Part shown: positions 18,217-27,426 of the stretch, one piece after another
Layout of the letters: every line of letters starts with the position of its first letter
Position numbering within the stretch: position 1 is the stretch's first letter
Assembly: GCA_964454685.1 (NCBI GenBank)
Contig: CAYVTZ010000002.1
Span: 1 to 64,000, forward strand
Source of the DNA: CAYVTZ01 sp964454685
GTDB lineage: Bacteria; Bacillota; Clostridia; Christensenellales; Christensenellaceae
Direction of reading: 5' to 3'
DNA length: 64,000 bases
Translations under genes and position numbers: made by a program
Notes under the pieces: model-generated
Seen by the model: only the letters and a program-made list of their open reading frames with translations
Databases searched by the model: none
Told to the model about the DNA's origin: nothing

Positions 18217-18217
18217 C

Positions 18218-19540
18218 TTATTCCTCCTCTCCTCGTTGTCTTACTATTATTTTAATCGGTGTACCGCTAAAGTCAAAGGTTTTTCTAAAAAAGTTCTCCA
18301 AGTATCTGCGATACGAAAAGTGCATCAGCGTCGTATCGTTGACAAACAGCACAAAAGTCGGCGGCTTTACAGCAACCTGCGTTATATAATACACTTTCAG
18401 CCTGCGCCCGTTGGTCGAGGGCGGCTCCACAGCGGAAAGCGCTTCGTGCAGGCATTCGTTGAGCACACCTGTGCTGATGCGCCGCGCGTTGTTCTCATGC
18501 GCCACACGAATCGCGTCAAACATCTTATCCACACGCTGACCCGTCTTTGCGGAGATGTATACAATCTTCACGTATGGCATAAACGCCAGATCCGCCATGA
18601 TCTTTTTGTTGTATTCCTCCACCGTATAGGTGTCTTTTTCCACCGCATCCCACTTATTGACCGCGATCACGCTGGGCTTGCCTTCCGCATCCACAAATCC
18701 CGCTACCTTCACGTCTTGCTCTGTGATGCCCTCCGTCGCGTCGATCAGCGTCACCGCCACATCCGCACGCCGAATTGCTCCAAGTGAGCGAATCACACTG
18801 TATCGCTCAATGGATTTGTCCTCAATCCTGCCCTTTTTGCGCATGCCTGCCGTGTCAATGATGGTGTACTTCTCGCCGTCCCGCTCAATCAAAGAATCCA
18901 CCGCGTCACGCGTCGTGCCGGGAATGTCGCTGACAATCATGCGTTCTTCTCCCAAAATGTAATTGGTCAAAGAGGATTTCCCCACGTTCGGCTTGCCGAC
19001 AAAGGCAATTTTCAGCGTAGACCCATCCTCTGTCTCGTCATAATCCTTGATATATCTGTTGATCTCGTCCAGCAAATCCCCGATGCCCAATCCCTGCGAT
19101 GAAGAGACCGACATCACATCCCCGATGCCCAGTTCATAAAAATCAAATACGCTCTGCTCATCTGTCTTGTTGTCTACTTTGTTGACCACCACAATCACAG
19201 GCTTGCGCGATTTTCGCAGCATGCCCGCAACTTCAAAGTCCTCGGACGTAATGCCCGTCTTTGCATCCACAAAGAACAAAATCACATCCGCAGAATCAAT
19301 GGCAATTTCCGCTTGCACACGCATCTGCTTTAAAATCACATCCGACGTCGATGGATCAATGCCACCCGTATCAATCAAGGTAAACTCTTTGCCCAGCCAT
19401 TCCGCGTCCGCATAAATACGGTCGCGCGTCACACCCGGCGTGTCCTCGATGATTGCGAGCTTCGTTCCCGTGATTCTGTTAAAGAACGTCGATTTCCCAA
19501 CGTTCGGTCTTCCTACAATCGCCACCAGCGGCTTCGGCAT
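18218..19540 (-). CDS. der: GTPase Der (EngA)
   Basis: Der is a double-G-domain GTPase required for 50S subunit assembly. Two complete G domains are seen (GRPNVGKST with DTGG and NKVD, then GKPNVGKSS with DTAGMRKKG and NKWD) followed by the C-terminal KH-like domain; 440 residues is typical. The start follows the upstream DUF512 gene by three bases, its ribosome-binding site GAGGAA formed by that gene's last codons. Confidence 0.97.
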   Translation of the reverse strand: MPKPLVAIVGRPNVGKSTFFNRITGTKLAIIEDTPGVTRDRIYADAEWLGKEFTLIDTGGIDPSTSDVILKQMRVQAEIAIDSADVILFFVDAKTGITSEDFEVAGMLRKSRKPVIVVVNKVDNKTDEQSVFDFYELGIGDVMSVSSSQGLGIGDLLDEINRYIKDYDETEDGSTLKIAFVGKPNVGKSSLTNYILGEERMIVSDIPGTTRDAVDSLIERDGEKYTIIDTAGMRKKGRIEDKSIERYSVIRSLGAIRRADVAVTLIDATEGITEQDVKVAGFVDAEGKPSVIAVNKWDAVEKDTYTVEEYNKKIMADLAFMPYVKIVYISAKTGQRVDKMFDAIRVAHENNARRISTGVLNECLHEALSAVEPPSTNGRRLKVYYITQVAVKPPTFVLFVNDTTLMHFSYRRYLENFFRKTFDFSGTPIKIIVRQRGEEE

Positions 19541-19543
19541 TTT

Positions 19544-20836
19544 TTATTCCTCCGTTAATTCTTCCATTAAGTCAAATCCATCACAAGCAATCTTCTTGCA
19601 GGGCATCCCCAATGCTTCGGACAGTGCTTGGATGGAAACATCGTCCAGCATCACATCCTCCCCCTCGCGAAAGCATGCCGCGCTCAGCAGCATCACGTCA
19701 CCCTGAACATTTCCTTTTAACTGCGCGATGATGTCCCGTGCCGTCAGCAGCCCGGCAACCGTCACAGTCTCACCAAAAAAGTCGTTGCGTATGGCGTATA
19801 CCTCGATCTCGCAGCCGACGGTTTCCTCCACCTTGCGCATCCAGCGCCGCAAAAACGGTGCGGCATCCACACCCGTTGCAATCAAAACTCTTTGATAGCG
19901 CGGCTTGCGTGCCGACTCCAGCGCGCAAAGTAACTCGTCCTCAAACTTTGCCAGCAGCCCCACTCCATTTTCAATCTGGTCGAAGGACTCGTATTCTTCA
20001 AAGGTTGGCAAAGCCTCCTCCGCACGCAAATATAGCTCGTCCGCCCCAAACACGAAGCGCGTTCCTGTTTGCTCCAGCATCTTATCCGCAAAGGCATGGA
20101 TGCACTGCAACGCCTGCCGTGCGCATGCCCGGCTCACCGGCGCGATGGGCGTCAACCCCTCACGATGCTTGGTCAAACCCACCGGCACCACCGCCACCGA
20201 GCAGATCTGCGGGTATAACCCCGCCAAATCAGTCAAAGACCGTTCCAGCACCGCTCCATCGTTCAGCCCTTCACACAGCACAATCTGCGCGTGCATTTTA
20301 ATGCCTGCCTCGGCAAAACGGCGAATGATATCAAACGGGTTTACTGCAGCGCGGCTGCAAAGCATCTTCGCGCTTACGGCAGCATCCGTCGCATGCACCG
20401 AAACATACAGCGGCGCAATGCGCTGCTCGATGATGCGCGCTATCTCCTCCTCGGATAAATTCGTCAGTGTCACATAGCTCCCCATCAAAAAGGAGGTGCG
20501 CCAGTCGTCATCCTTCACATACAGCGTCTTGCGCATCCCCTTGGGCATCTGATCTACAAAACAAAACACGCATCGGTTGTTGCAGCATATTTTGTGTCCA
20601 AATCCATCCGAGTCCGTTTCCAGCCCTAAGGGCTGCCACTCCGGCTTATCAATTTCGTATTCCTGAACGGTTCCGTCCTCAAGCCGTGTGTGCAGCAAGA
20701 TGTGCTTCTGTTCCTGCAAAAAAAGCAAATCCAAACAATCGCGCACAGGCTTTCCGTTGATGGAAAGCAGCTCCTCGCCTATTTCGATTTCTAATTTCTG
20801 CGCAATGCTGCCGCGCTCTATGCCCGAAACCTTCAA
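19544..20836 (-). CDS. DUF512 protein with PDZ-like start and radical-SAM-type Cys motif
   Basis: A 430-residue member of the DUF512 family that commonly neighbours der in Clostridia. Residues ~1-60 look PDZ-like (GSIAQKLEIEIGEELLSING). A CxxxCxxC cluster (C85, C89, C92) matches the spacing of radical-SAM iron-sulfur ligands, and a TIM-barrel-like region follows (LYVSVHATDAAV, MHAQIVLCEGLNDG). The reaction is unknown to me. The start is TTG (20834-20836), with an in-frame stop two codons upstream and GGGAG before it. It heads a DUF512-der-plsY operon. Confidence 0.85.
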   Translation of the reverse strand: MKVSGIERGSIAQKLEIEIGEELLSINGKPVRDCLDLLFLQEQKHILLHTRLEDGTVQEYEIDKPEWQPLGLETDSDGFGHKICCNNRCVFCFVDQMPKGMRKTLYVKDDDWRTSFLMGSYVTLTNLSEEEIARIIEQRIAPLYVSVHATDAAVSAKMLCSRAAVNPFDIIRRFAEAGIKMHAQIVLCEGLNDGAVLERSLTDLAGLYPQICSVAVVPVGLTKHREGLTPIAPVSRACARQALQCIHAFADKMLEQTGTRFVFGADELYLRAEEALPTFEEYESFDQIENGVGLLAKFEDELLCALESARKPRYQRVLIATGVDAAPFLRRWMRKVEETVGCEIEVYAIRNDFFGETVTVAGLLTARDIIAQLKGNVQGDVMLLSAACFREGEDVMLDDVSIQALSEALGMPCKKIACDGFDLMEELTEE

Positions 20837-20856
20837 TGTTCATACACTCCCAAGAT

Positions 20857-20885
20857 AGTATACACGAAAAACCGCTTCCGTTCAA
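20857..20885 (-). promoter_or_regulatory. promoter of the DUF512-der-plsY operon
   Basis: On the minus strand TTGAAC (20880-20885), 17 bases, TATACT (20857-20862), about 20 bases before the TTG start. Confidence 0.75.
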
Positions 20886-20905
20886 CGCCTGTGCGCAACT
20901 TTGCA

Positions 20906-20943
20906 CAAAAAAGGAGAACCACCGCCTCACGGCTGGCTCTCCC
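20906..20943 (-). terminator. rho-independent terminator of pyk
   Basis: A GC-rich stem (GGAGAGCCAGCC with GGC..TGGTTCTCC, one bulge) is followed by six Ts on the minus strand. It lies 110 bases past the pyk stop and directly upstream of the DUF512 promoter. Confidence 0.85.
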
Positions 20944-21054
20944 CTCTATCGCGCCATCGGTTTCCATTTGCCAAACAACACCGGTCAAATGGATTTTGAT
21001 TCTTTTCTTCTAAGCAAAGAATATGTGCGAATCACTCACCTCAGCGCATTTCCG

Positions 21055-22809
21055 TCACACTTCCACGTGATGCTCGTTGCACACCAATCCCAAAGCACCG
21101 TCCAGCTTCACATGTGTGCCGCTGCGCAAAATCTGCGTGGCGCTCGTAGCCCCAACAATCACAGGAATATCCAGCGCCATTCCAACGATTGCCGCATGCG
21201 AATCCTTGCCGCCCGCCTCCGTCACAATGCCGGATGCCCGTTTGAGCAAATCTAAAATATCATTGGAAGTTTCCGGAATCACCAAAATGTCTCCCGCAGA
21301 AAATTTCTGCCACGCTTCCTTTTCGGTGTTGACTACGCAAGCCTTTCCGCTGGCACAAATGCCGTTGATGCCCTGCCCTTTGACCAGCACATCCCCCACG
21401 ATGTCCACCATAATCATGTTAGTGGTGCCTTCTACGCCCAGTGGCAAGCCGGCCATAATGACCACCAAATCACCGTTCTTGACCAGTCCGCGCTCGCGTG
21501 CCGTACTCATTGCCGCCTCAAACAGTTCATATGCGTCCGTCTTTTCCTCTAATGGCATGGGCGTTACACCCCACGACATGTTCAGTTGGCGCAAAACCTG
21601 TTCATCCGGCGAGGAACCGATGATCGGGATGGACGGGCGAAATTTAGATACCATGCGCACCGTAGTTCCCGTCTTGGTCACTGCAATAATAGCGGACGCG
21701 CCCAAATCATAGGCGGTCGTGCATGCCGCATGCGAAATTGCCGTGGTCACGTCCGGCGTCGCCGTCTGCTCGTACAGCGCAAAACGCTTGCGATAATCAA
21801 TGTCGCGTTCTGTGCGCCGCGCAATGCGCGCCATCGTTTTCACCGCCTCCACCGGATAGCAGCCTGCCGCCGTCTCTCCCGACAGCATGGTCGCGCTGGT
21901 ACCATCGTAAATCGCGTTCGCCACGTCGGACGTTTCCGCGCGCGTGGGGCGTGGGTTGTGTATCATGCTCTCCAGCATCTGCGTCGCGGTGATCACAATT
22001 TTCCCCGCATTATACGCTTTTTTAATCAGCTTTTTTTGCAAGCTGGGCACGTCCTCTAAGGGAATTTCCACGCCCATGTCTCCGCGTGCCACCATGATGC
22101 CGTCCGAAACACGCAAAATGTCGTCAATGTTCTTCACACCTTCGGCATTCTCGATTTTAGCAATCACCTTGAGGCTTTTGCAGCGATGCTCGTCCAAAAT
22201 TTTACGGATATCTAAAATATCCTGCTCCGATCGCGTAAAGCTTGCCGCAATGAAATCCAGCTCATTCTTGATGCCGAAAATGATGTCCGAACGATCCTTT
22301 TCGCTGATGTACGGCAGCGAAATCGTAAATCCGGGCACATTCACACCCTTGCGGTTGCTAAGCGCACCGCCATTTAAAACCTTGCAAATCAGCGATGTCC
22401 CGCTGATCTCTGTCACTACCAGTTCCACCAGACCATCGTCGATCAAGATACGCGCGCCCACCTGCACATCCTGATAGAGATGCTTGAAGGAAATGGAAAC
22501 CTGCGTCTTATCCCCCTCGATGTCCTCTGTCACCAGAGTAAACCGGTCGTTTTCCTTTAGCACAATGCTGCCATCTTTAAATGTGCCGATCCGGATCTCC
22601 GGCCCTTTCGTGTCCAGAAGGCACGGGATATACTTACCCAGCTCCGCGCCCAGCTCACGAATGTTCTTGATGCGCTTGCCTTGCACTTCGTGATCACCAT
22701 GCGAAAAGTTCAAACGCGCAACGTCCATGCCCGCTTCCAGCAGCTTGCGCATGATACTCTTGTCCTCACATGACGGACCTATGGTACAAATAATCTTTGT
22801 TCTTCTCAT
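21055..22809 (-). CDS. pyk: pyruvate kinase with C-terminal PEP-utilising domain
   Basis: Last step of glycolysis: PEP + ADP to pyruvate + ATP. The catalytic barrel is clear from MRRTKIICTIGPSCEDKSIM through GDMGVEIPLEDVP and TRAETSDVANA. At 584 residues it is longer than the ~475-residue form because it carries the extra C-terminal 'phosphohistidine' swivel domain of Bacillus-type enzymes (GGKDSHAAIVGMALDIPVIVG), lacking its own phosphotransfer partner here. It starts 13 bases after the pfkB-family kinase, so two steps of hexose catabolism are co-transcribed. Confidence 0.97.
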   Translation of the reverse strand: MRRTKIICTIGPSCEDKSIMRKLLEAGMDVARLNFSHGDHEVQGKRIKNIRELGAELGKYIPCLLDTKGPEIRIGTFKDGSIVLKENDRFTLVTEDIEGDKTQVSISFKHLYQDVQVGARILIDDGLVELVVTEISGTSLICKVLNGGALSNRKGVNVPGFTISLPYISEKDRSDIIFGIKNELDFIAASFTRSEQDILDIRKILDEHRCKSLKVIAKIENAEGVKNIDDILRVSDGIMVARGDMGVEIPLEDVPSLQKKLIKKAYNAGKIVITATQMLESMIHNPRPTRAETSDVANAIYDGTSATMLSGETAAGCYPVEAVKTMARIARRTERDIDYRKRFALYEQTATPDVTTAISHAACTTAYDLGASAIIAVTKTGTTVRMVSKFRPSIPIIGSSPDEQVLRQLNMSWGVTPMPLEEKTDAYELFEAAMSTARERGLVKNGDLVVIMAGLPLGVEGTTNMIMVDIVGDVLVKGQGINGICASGKACVVNTEKEAWQKFSAGDILVIPETSNDILDLLKRASGIVTEAGGKDSHAAIVGMALDIPVIVGATSATQILRSGTHVKLDGALGLVCNEHHVEV

Positions 22810-22822
22810 CTATTTCTACTCC

Positions 22823-23746
22823 TCAAACAATCTGCTCGATTTTCACCTGCGGCAAATACTCCGCAAACAATGCCTCGTCGCACAGCGCCGTGCCGGGCAG
22901 CGTGATAGAACCCGTTGCTGCGGCAACGCCGGTGCACAGCATTTGTGCCGCACCCTTGCCGATTGCGCTCACCATACCCGCAACCATAGAATCCCCCGCG
23001 CCCACCGTTGACTGCACATTCACGCGAAGCGGCTGTGCCACCCATGCGCCCTGTGCGTCCACAATCAGCGCACCGCGCGCACCCAGCGAAACCGCCACCA
23101 CCGCGACGCCATCCTCAACCACCTTGCGGCACGCCTGCGCCACTGCCTCGATTGAGTCCTCCGGCACATCCACTACGCTGCGCAGCTCGTCTACATTCGG
23201 CTTAATGAGGTACGGATGCTGCTTCACGCCCTGCCCCAGCGCAGCACCGTCCGCATCCAAAATGCAGCACGCGCCCTTCGCGTTCAGCTTTGCGATCATA
23301 CGCGCATACTGATCTTTCACGCACCCCGGCGGCAGACTGCCGGTCAAAACAACCGTGTCTCCCTCACCCGCCTGTGCATAAACCAATTCAGAAATCTCAT
23401 CGATCAGGCTTTGCGCAACCACGCTGCCCGATTCGTTCAGTTCCGTCACTTCCTGCTTAGACGCATCAAAAATTTTCGTGTTCACACGCGTTTCTCCATC
23501 ATCGGAAAGAAAGCGATACGCGATTCCCGCATCCTTCAAACGTTGCTCGATGATAGGCGCATCCCCGTGCGATAGCCCCAGCACCGTCACCGGGCATCCC
23601 AGCGCGCGCAGCACCACCGCCACATTGATTGCCTTGCCCGCACCATCCTGAATCACACGGTTTGGCCGGTTGGTTCCGCCCACTTCAAACGCGTCAAAAT
23701 ACATGGTCTTGTCCACCGTAGGGTTTAAATATACACAATAAACCAT
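22823..23746 (-). CDS. 1-phosphofructokinase-type PfkB-family kinase
   Basis: A 307-residue PfkB (ribokinase-superfamily) sugar-phosphate kinase of the 1-phosphofructokinase/tagatose-6-phosphate kinase group. The start MVYCVYLNPTVDKTMYF, the glycine segment QDGAGKAINVAVVLRALG, and the anion-hole motif VGAGDSMVAG with catalytic Asp support this. Its neighbour is pyk rather than a fructose PTS, so fructose-1-phosphate and tagatose-6-phosphate cannot be told apart from context. The ATG has GAGGAGG upstream and a promoter ~50 bases before it. Confidence 0.87.
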   Translation of the reverse strand: MVYCVYLNPTVDKTMYFDAFEVGGTNRPNRVIQDGAGKAINVAVVLRALGCPVTVLGLSHGDAPIIEQRLKDAGIAYRFLSDDGETRVNTKIFDASKQEVTELNESGSVVAQSLIDEISELVYAQAGEGDTVVLTGSLPPGCVKDQYARMIAKLNAKGACCILDADGAALGQGVKQHPYLIKPNVDELRSVVDVPEDSIEAVAQACRKVVEDGVAVVAVSLGARGALIVDAQGAWVAQPLRVNVQSTVGAGDSMVAGMVSAIGKGAAQMLCTGVAAATGSITLPGTALCDEALFAEYLPQVKIEQIV

Positions 23747-23794
23747 GAGTCCTCCTCTACAATCAGCAAAAATTTAAAAACACAATTACAATCT

Positions 23795-23823
23795 ATTTTA
23801 CGCGATACGGGATAATTTTTCAA
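23795..23823 (-). promoter_or_regulatory. promoter of the pfkB-pyk operon
   Basis: On the minus strand TTGAAA (23818-23823), 17 bases, TAAAAT (23795-23800). It is immediately downstream of the terminator of the preceding hydantoinase gene. Confidence 0.75.
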
Positions 23824-23864
23824 TAAAAAAGAAAATTTTACAAACTATTAACATATCGTCTGCA

Positions 23865-23896
23865 TGCAAAGAGGCAGCAAATTTCTCTGCCGCCTC
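23865..23896 (-). terminator. terminator of the hydantoinase A gene
   Basis: Nine-base-pair stem with one G.U pair (GAGGCGGCA / TGCTGCCTC) and an eight-base loop, 17 bases past the stop codon. The tail is short (TTTGCA), so termination strength is uncertain. Confidence 0.6.
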
Positions 23897-23913
23897 TCGG
23901 TCGCATTCCAGCG

Positions 23914-25911
23914 TTACTCCTCCGTGAAGAACCCGACTCTCCCGCACGCCGTCGCCGTCACCGACCCACCTAAATACAGTACGCCGCCCTTCGTCTTGGC
24001 TTCGTCTTCCACAGTATCCACAGATACCTTCACTTCCCCCGTCGCACCCTGCTCATACGCCCGCTGCTTTGCAAGTTGTTTTACGTAAGTGCGCGCCGCC
24101 TCCTCTGCTTCGTCCTTGTCTATGTAGCAGGATCGGAACTCCGCGCCAAACAAATCGAATCCAACCCCCACTCCGCCTTCCATGTGCTTGCGTATTTGCA
24201 CCGTTGCCGTCGCCGTCACATTGCCGATGACCGCGCCTACCGCATTCGCAACCGCCGCATGGGGCGGAATCACGCATTGTGTGCCCAGCATCTTTGCCAC
24301 ATCCGGCAAAAAAAGATGAATGGGCGCGCCAATGCCCACCAGCTCAAAGGAAGTCTTAAGCGGCAGCGAAAGCACTTGAAAACCATCCTGCTTCTGTTCT
24401 TCATATGCTTGCTCGATCAACGCTTGCATCTGTTCGCTCTTCTGCGTATAAATCGGATGCTTCTGCTCCATCAGCACTCGCACAATGTTGCAAAACAGCC
24501 GCTTCTTCACCAAATCGTTCACGCGATCGCACAATTCCTGCACACTGCATCGCAAGTTGTCCGCCAAATATCCCGCCACCATCCGCGCTGCGTCTGCGTC
24601 AAACTGCGCATACGCTCCCGTCAGGTGCATCACATCCGTGGGCGTAAATCCGCACCGCAGCACCACGCCCTCGCGCTCCAAACGCTCGGTGTTTAGCACA
24701 TACATAGAATCCTCCAGCGTCTCTGCCGCCTCCGGTAACGTAAGCGGCCCCTGCCTGAGTGCGCAGCAAAGTATACGCTCCCGCGTTGAATATTCCTCGT
24801 CCGTTCCGATTTCCTTAATCAAAACAAGGCACTCGTGCAACGGGAATCCGTGCTTTCGCCCGCCAAGCTTGCGCAGCGCACGCAAAATTTGAGGATATCG
24901 TTGTGCCGCAATGCACACCGGCAGCACGCGCCGGGTACCCAGCGTGATTTCGCCGTCACGATAAACCACCTGCGTATCGCCGCCCAGCGCAAAAGTATCA
25001 ATATACACGCCCTTCACATGTGTTTTCCAGTCGCCAATTCGAATGCCCTGCGTTGCCTTGACCGGCATACCATCACGTATAATGGCGATGTCCGTCGTGG
25101 TGCCGCCCATGTCCACTACCAGGCAGTCGTCACGCTGTGCCAGATATGCGCCCCCTGTCACGCTGGAAGCGGGTCCGCACAACAATGTTTCCACCGGATG
25201 GCGCTCGGTAAAACCCTGTGACATCAGGCTTCCGTCACTGCGCACGATCACCACAGGAACGGTAATTTCCCTCTCGCTCATCGCCTTGCGGATCGATTGC
25301 AAAAAAGTCTCGATCACCGCCAGCAATCGCGCATTCAGCAGCGTGGTCGCGCTGCGTTTGAGCGAATCCAAATCCGCATACAGCTCGTGCCCGCAGATGC
25401 AAGACAGCCCAAATTCCTGCTGTAATATCTCTTTTGCCTTATTTTCCAGTACGCCACCGTTCTTCATTGCATACAGTTCCACAACACCGACGTTCATGCC
25501 GGCAAGCCTTGGCGCGACCATACGCAACGCATCCCAGTCCGGCTCGGACGGGATATTCCCGTTGAACTCGGCGCAAGAATCAAGATAAAAAATCTCGTGT
25601 GCAAATTCAATGCCGCTTTGCCGCCCGAATTCCCGCACTACTTTCTCTTCAATGCCGACTAAGACCAATCCGCTGCGTCCGCCCTTATGTTCCACACAAG
25701 CGTTGGTTGCCAGCGTTGTGGAAAGCGACAGGAATTTCGCTTGCTGCAACAGCTCATGCGGCAGCGCATCCAGCGCATTGCCAATCCCCACAGAAAGATC
25801 CTCTTTCGTAGTCAGCGCCTTCGCCGTCGCCAACACTTCCTGTCGCTCAAAATCAAAAACGGCCGCATCCGTATATGTGCCCCCCGTGTCAATGCCGATC
25901 GAAATGCTCAT
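23914..25911 (-). CDS. hydantoinase/oxoprolinase family protein (HyuA-like), lone subunit
   Basis: A 665-residue ASKHA-fold ATP-dependent hydrolase of the HyuA type. The N-terminal Hydant_A_N domain has GIDTGGTYTDAAVF (phosphate-1 loop), and the catalytic domain has VVDMGGTTTDIAII. Family members open hydantoin or 5-oxoproline rings with ATP; many also occur beside methyltransferase or corrinoid genes. No HyuB-type partner is adjacent and the gene stands alone between terminators, so the substrate is open. GGAGGG precedes the ATG. Confidence 0.87.
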   Translation of the reverse strand: MSISIGIDTGGTYTDAAVFDFERQEVLATAKALTTKEDLSVGIGNALDALPHELLQQAKFLSLSTTLATNACVEHKGGRSGLVLVGIEEKVVREFGRQSGIEFAHEIFYLDSCAEFNGNIPSEPDWDALRMVAPRLAGMNVGVVELYAMKNGGVLENKAKEILQQEFGLSCICGHELYADLDSLKRSATTLLNARLLAVIETFLQSIRKAMSEREITVPVVIVRSDGSLMSQGFTERHPVETLLCGPASSVTGGAYLAQRDDCLVVDMGGTTTDIAIIRDGMPVKATQGIRIGDWKTHVKGVYIDTFALGGDTQVVYRDGEITLGTRRVLPVCIAAQRYPQILRALRKLGGRKHGFPLHECLVLIKEIGTDEEYSTRERILCCALRQGPLTLPEAAETLEDSMYVLNTERLEREGVVLRCGFTPTDVMHLTGAYAQFDADAARMVAGYLADNLRCSVQELCDRVNDLVKKRLFCNIVRVLMEQKHPIYTQKSEQMQALIEQAYEEQKQDGFQVLSLPLKTSFELVGIGAPIHLFLPDVAKMLGTQCVIPPHAAVANAVGAVIGNVTATATVQIRKHMEGGVGVGFDLFGAEFRSCYIDKDEAEEAARTYVKQLAKQRAYEQGATGEVKVSVDTVEDEAKTKGGVLYLGGSVTATACGRVGFFTEE

Positions 25912-26040
25912 TTAAAACCCTCCACATTGTGTTACACGCGCATTACGCAGTATATTTTACTGCTATCACTTTCTCACGCATCCAAATAAAATTCTATGAA
26001 AATTCCACGATAAATTGAATGAATTTACCGTTTTTGGGCG

Positions 26041-26070
26041 AAAAGAAAGCCCCCGCACAGGGCGGAAGCT
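26041..26070 (-). terminator. rho-independent terminator of the mutase operon
   Basis: Nine-base-pair stem with two G.U pairs (AGCTTCCGC / GCGGGGGCT) followed by TTTCTTTT on the minus strand, about 20 bases past the phosphohexomutase stop. Confidence 0.8.
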
Positions 26071-26088
26071 GTCTTTTGTACCCGGTTA

Positions 26089-27426
26089 TTATACGCTCAA
26101 TAACTGATTTTTCCCTGCAAGCTCCGGCACACCCGCAAGCAGCAACGATACGATTTTTTTTACGTTTTCCTGCGTATCTGCCTCAATACGCAGCGTAATG
26201 CCTTGCTCGGTCACAGATTTACGGATAAGCAGCCAGCCATATCCAAATTCGACGCGCACCCCATCCAAAAAGGACATTTCATAGTTTGCTCCAAACTGCT
26301 TGATGTGTTCCAGCAACGCGTCCTGCTCCTCATAGCGCCACGCAATGCGGATATCCGGCGTAATCACGGTCGTGGGAATACGCGCGATGATTTGCGAAAA
26401 TTTTTCATTGCGCTCACTCAATATTTCGCCCATTTTCAGCGCAGCAAAAATACCGTCGTCATGCCCCAGCTCTTCAAAGAAAAAATGTCCGCTGATTTCA
26501 CCCGCAAGGCAGGATTTGTTCTCTAAAAAAGTCTTTTTGATGAAAGCATGCCCGCTCCGCTCCATAATCGCCTTGGAGCCAAGCTGCTCTGCTGTCTGCT
26601 TCACGATGGAAGAAGATTTCAGGTCGTACACCACAGAGCTGACACGATCCTTCATATAAGCGCTCATAAACACGCAAAGCGAGCGTTCACTGGTCACCGT
26701 CGCACCCGTGTCATCCACGAACACCACGCGATCACCGTCACCGTCGAATGCAACGCCAAAGTCCGCCCCCGCGCGTTGCACTTCCGCCTGCAATGCGGTC
26801 AGATTTTCGTACACCGCAGGGTTTGGGTCACGCTGTGTAAACTGTCCGTCGTATTTGCAAAACAAGGGGAAAACCTCGTAGCCCATTTCGGAGAAGATGC
26901 GCGGCGCCAGAATAGAGGTTGCGCCGCCGCCTGCGTCCACCACCACACTACGCCTGCCCGCGCGGATGTTCTGCTTGATGAAATAGACATAGTCGCGCTC
27001 CACATCCAGCTCGCGCAGCGTTCCCTCGCCGGTCGTATACTCCTTGGTCTGCACCAACGTTTCAATGTTCCGGATGTCCTCCGTCGTGATGGGTTGCTCT
27101 CCAAGCGATATTTTGAACCCGTTGTACTTTGCCGGATTGTGCGATGCCGTCACCATTACGCCGCCATCCGCCGCCAAAATGTCCTTGGCAAAGTAAAACA
27201 CCGGCGTCGGCTCTAGCCCCAGATCCAGCAAATTAGCGCCGCTCTCGCGCAAGCCCTTCATCAACTGTTTTTTCAACGCAGGTGTTGAGGTGCGCGCATC
27301 GCCGCATACCACAACGGTCTTTCCGTGCAGCAGCGTTCCCACTGCGCGACCGATCTCGTATGCCTCGGCGTCCATCAGTTCCTCGTTGTATACGCCGCGG
27401 ATGTCACAATCTTTGTAAATGCTCAT
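26089..27426 (-). CDS. phosphomannomutase/phosphoglucomutase
   Basis: An alpha-D-phosphohexomutase moving phosphate between C1 and C6 of glucose or mannose. The active-site serine motif TASHNP is at 93-98, the metal loop is FDGDGDR (~235), and the C-terminal phosphate-binding domain ends the 445-residue chain. Which hexose it prefers cannot be read from sequence alone. The ATG overlaps the FGGY kinase stop by four bases, with GGGGGT upstream, so kinase and mutase are translated together. Confidence 0.93.
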   Translation of the reverse strand: MSIYKDCDIRGVYNEELMDAEAYEIGRAVGTLLHGKTVVVCGDARTSTPALKKQLMKGLRESGANLLDLGLEPTPVFYFAKDILAADGGVMVTASHNPAKYNGFKISLGEQPITTEDIRNIETLVQTKEYTTGEGTLRELDVERDYVYFIKQNIRAGRRSVVVDAGGGATSILAPRIFSEMGYEVFPLFCKYDGQFTQRDPNPAVYENLTALQAEVQRAGADFGVAFDGDGDRVVFVDDTGATVTSERSLCVFMSAYMKDRVSSVVYDLKSSSIVKQTAEQLGSKAIMERSGHAFIKKTFLENKSCLAGEISGHFFFEELGHDDGIFAALKMGEILSERNEKFSQIIARIPTTVITPDIRIAWRYEEQDALLEHIKQFGANYEMSFLDGVRVEFGYGWLLIRKSVTEQGITLRIEADTQENVKKIVSLLLAGVPELAGKNQLLSV

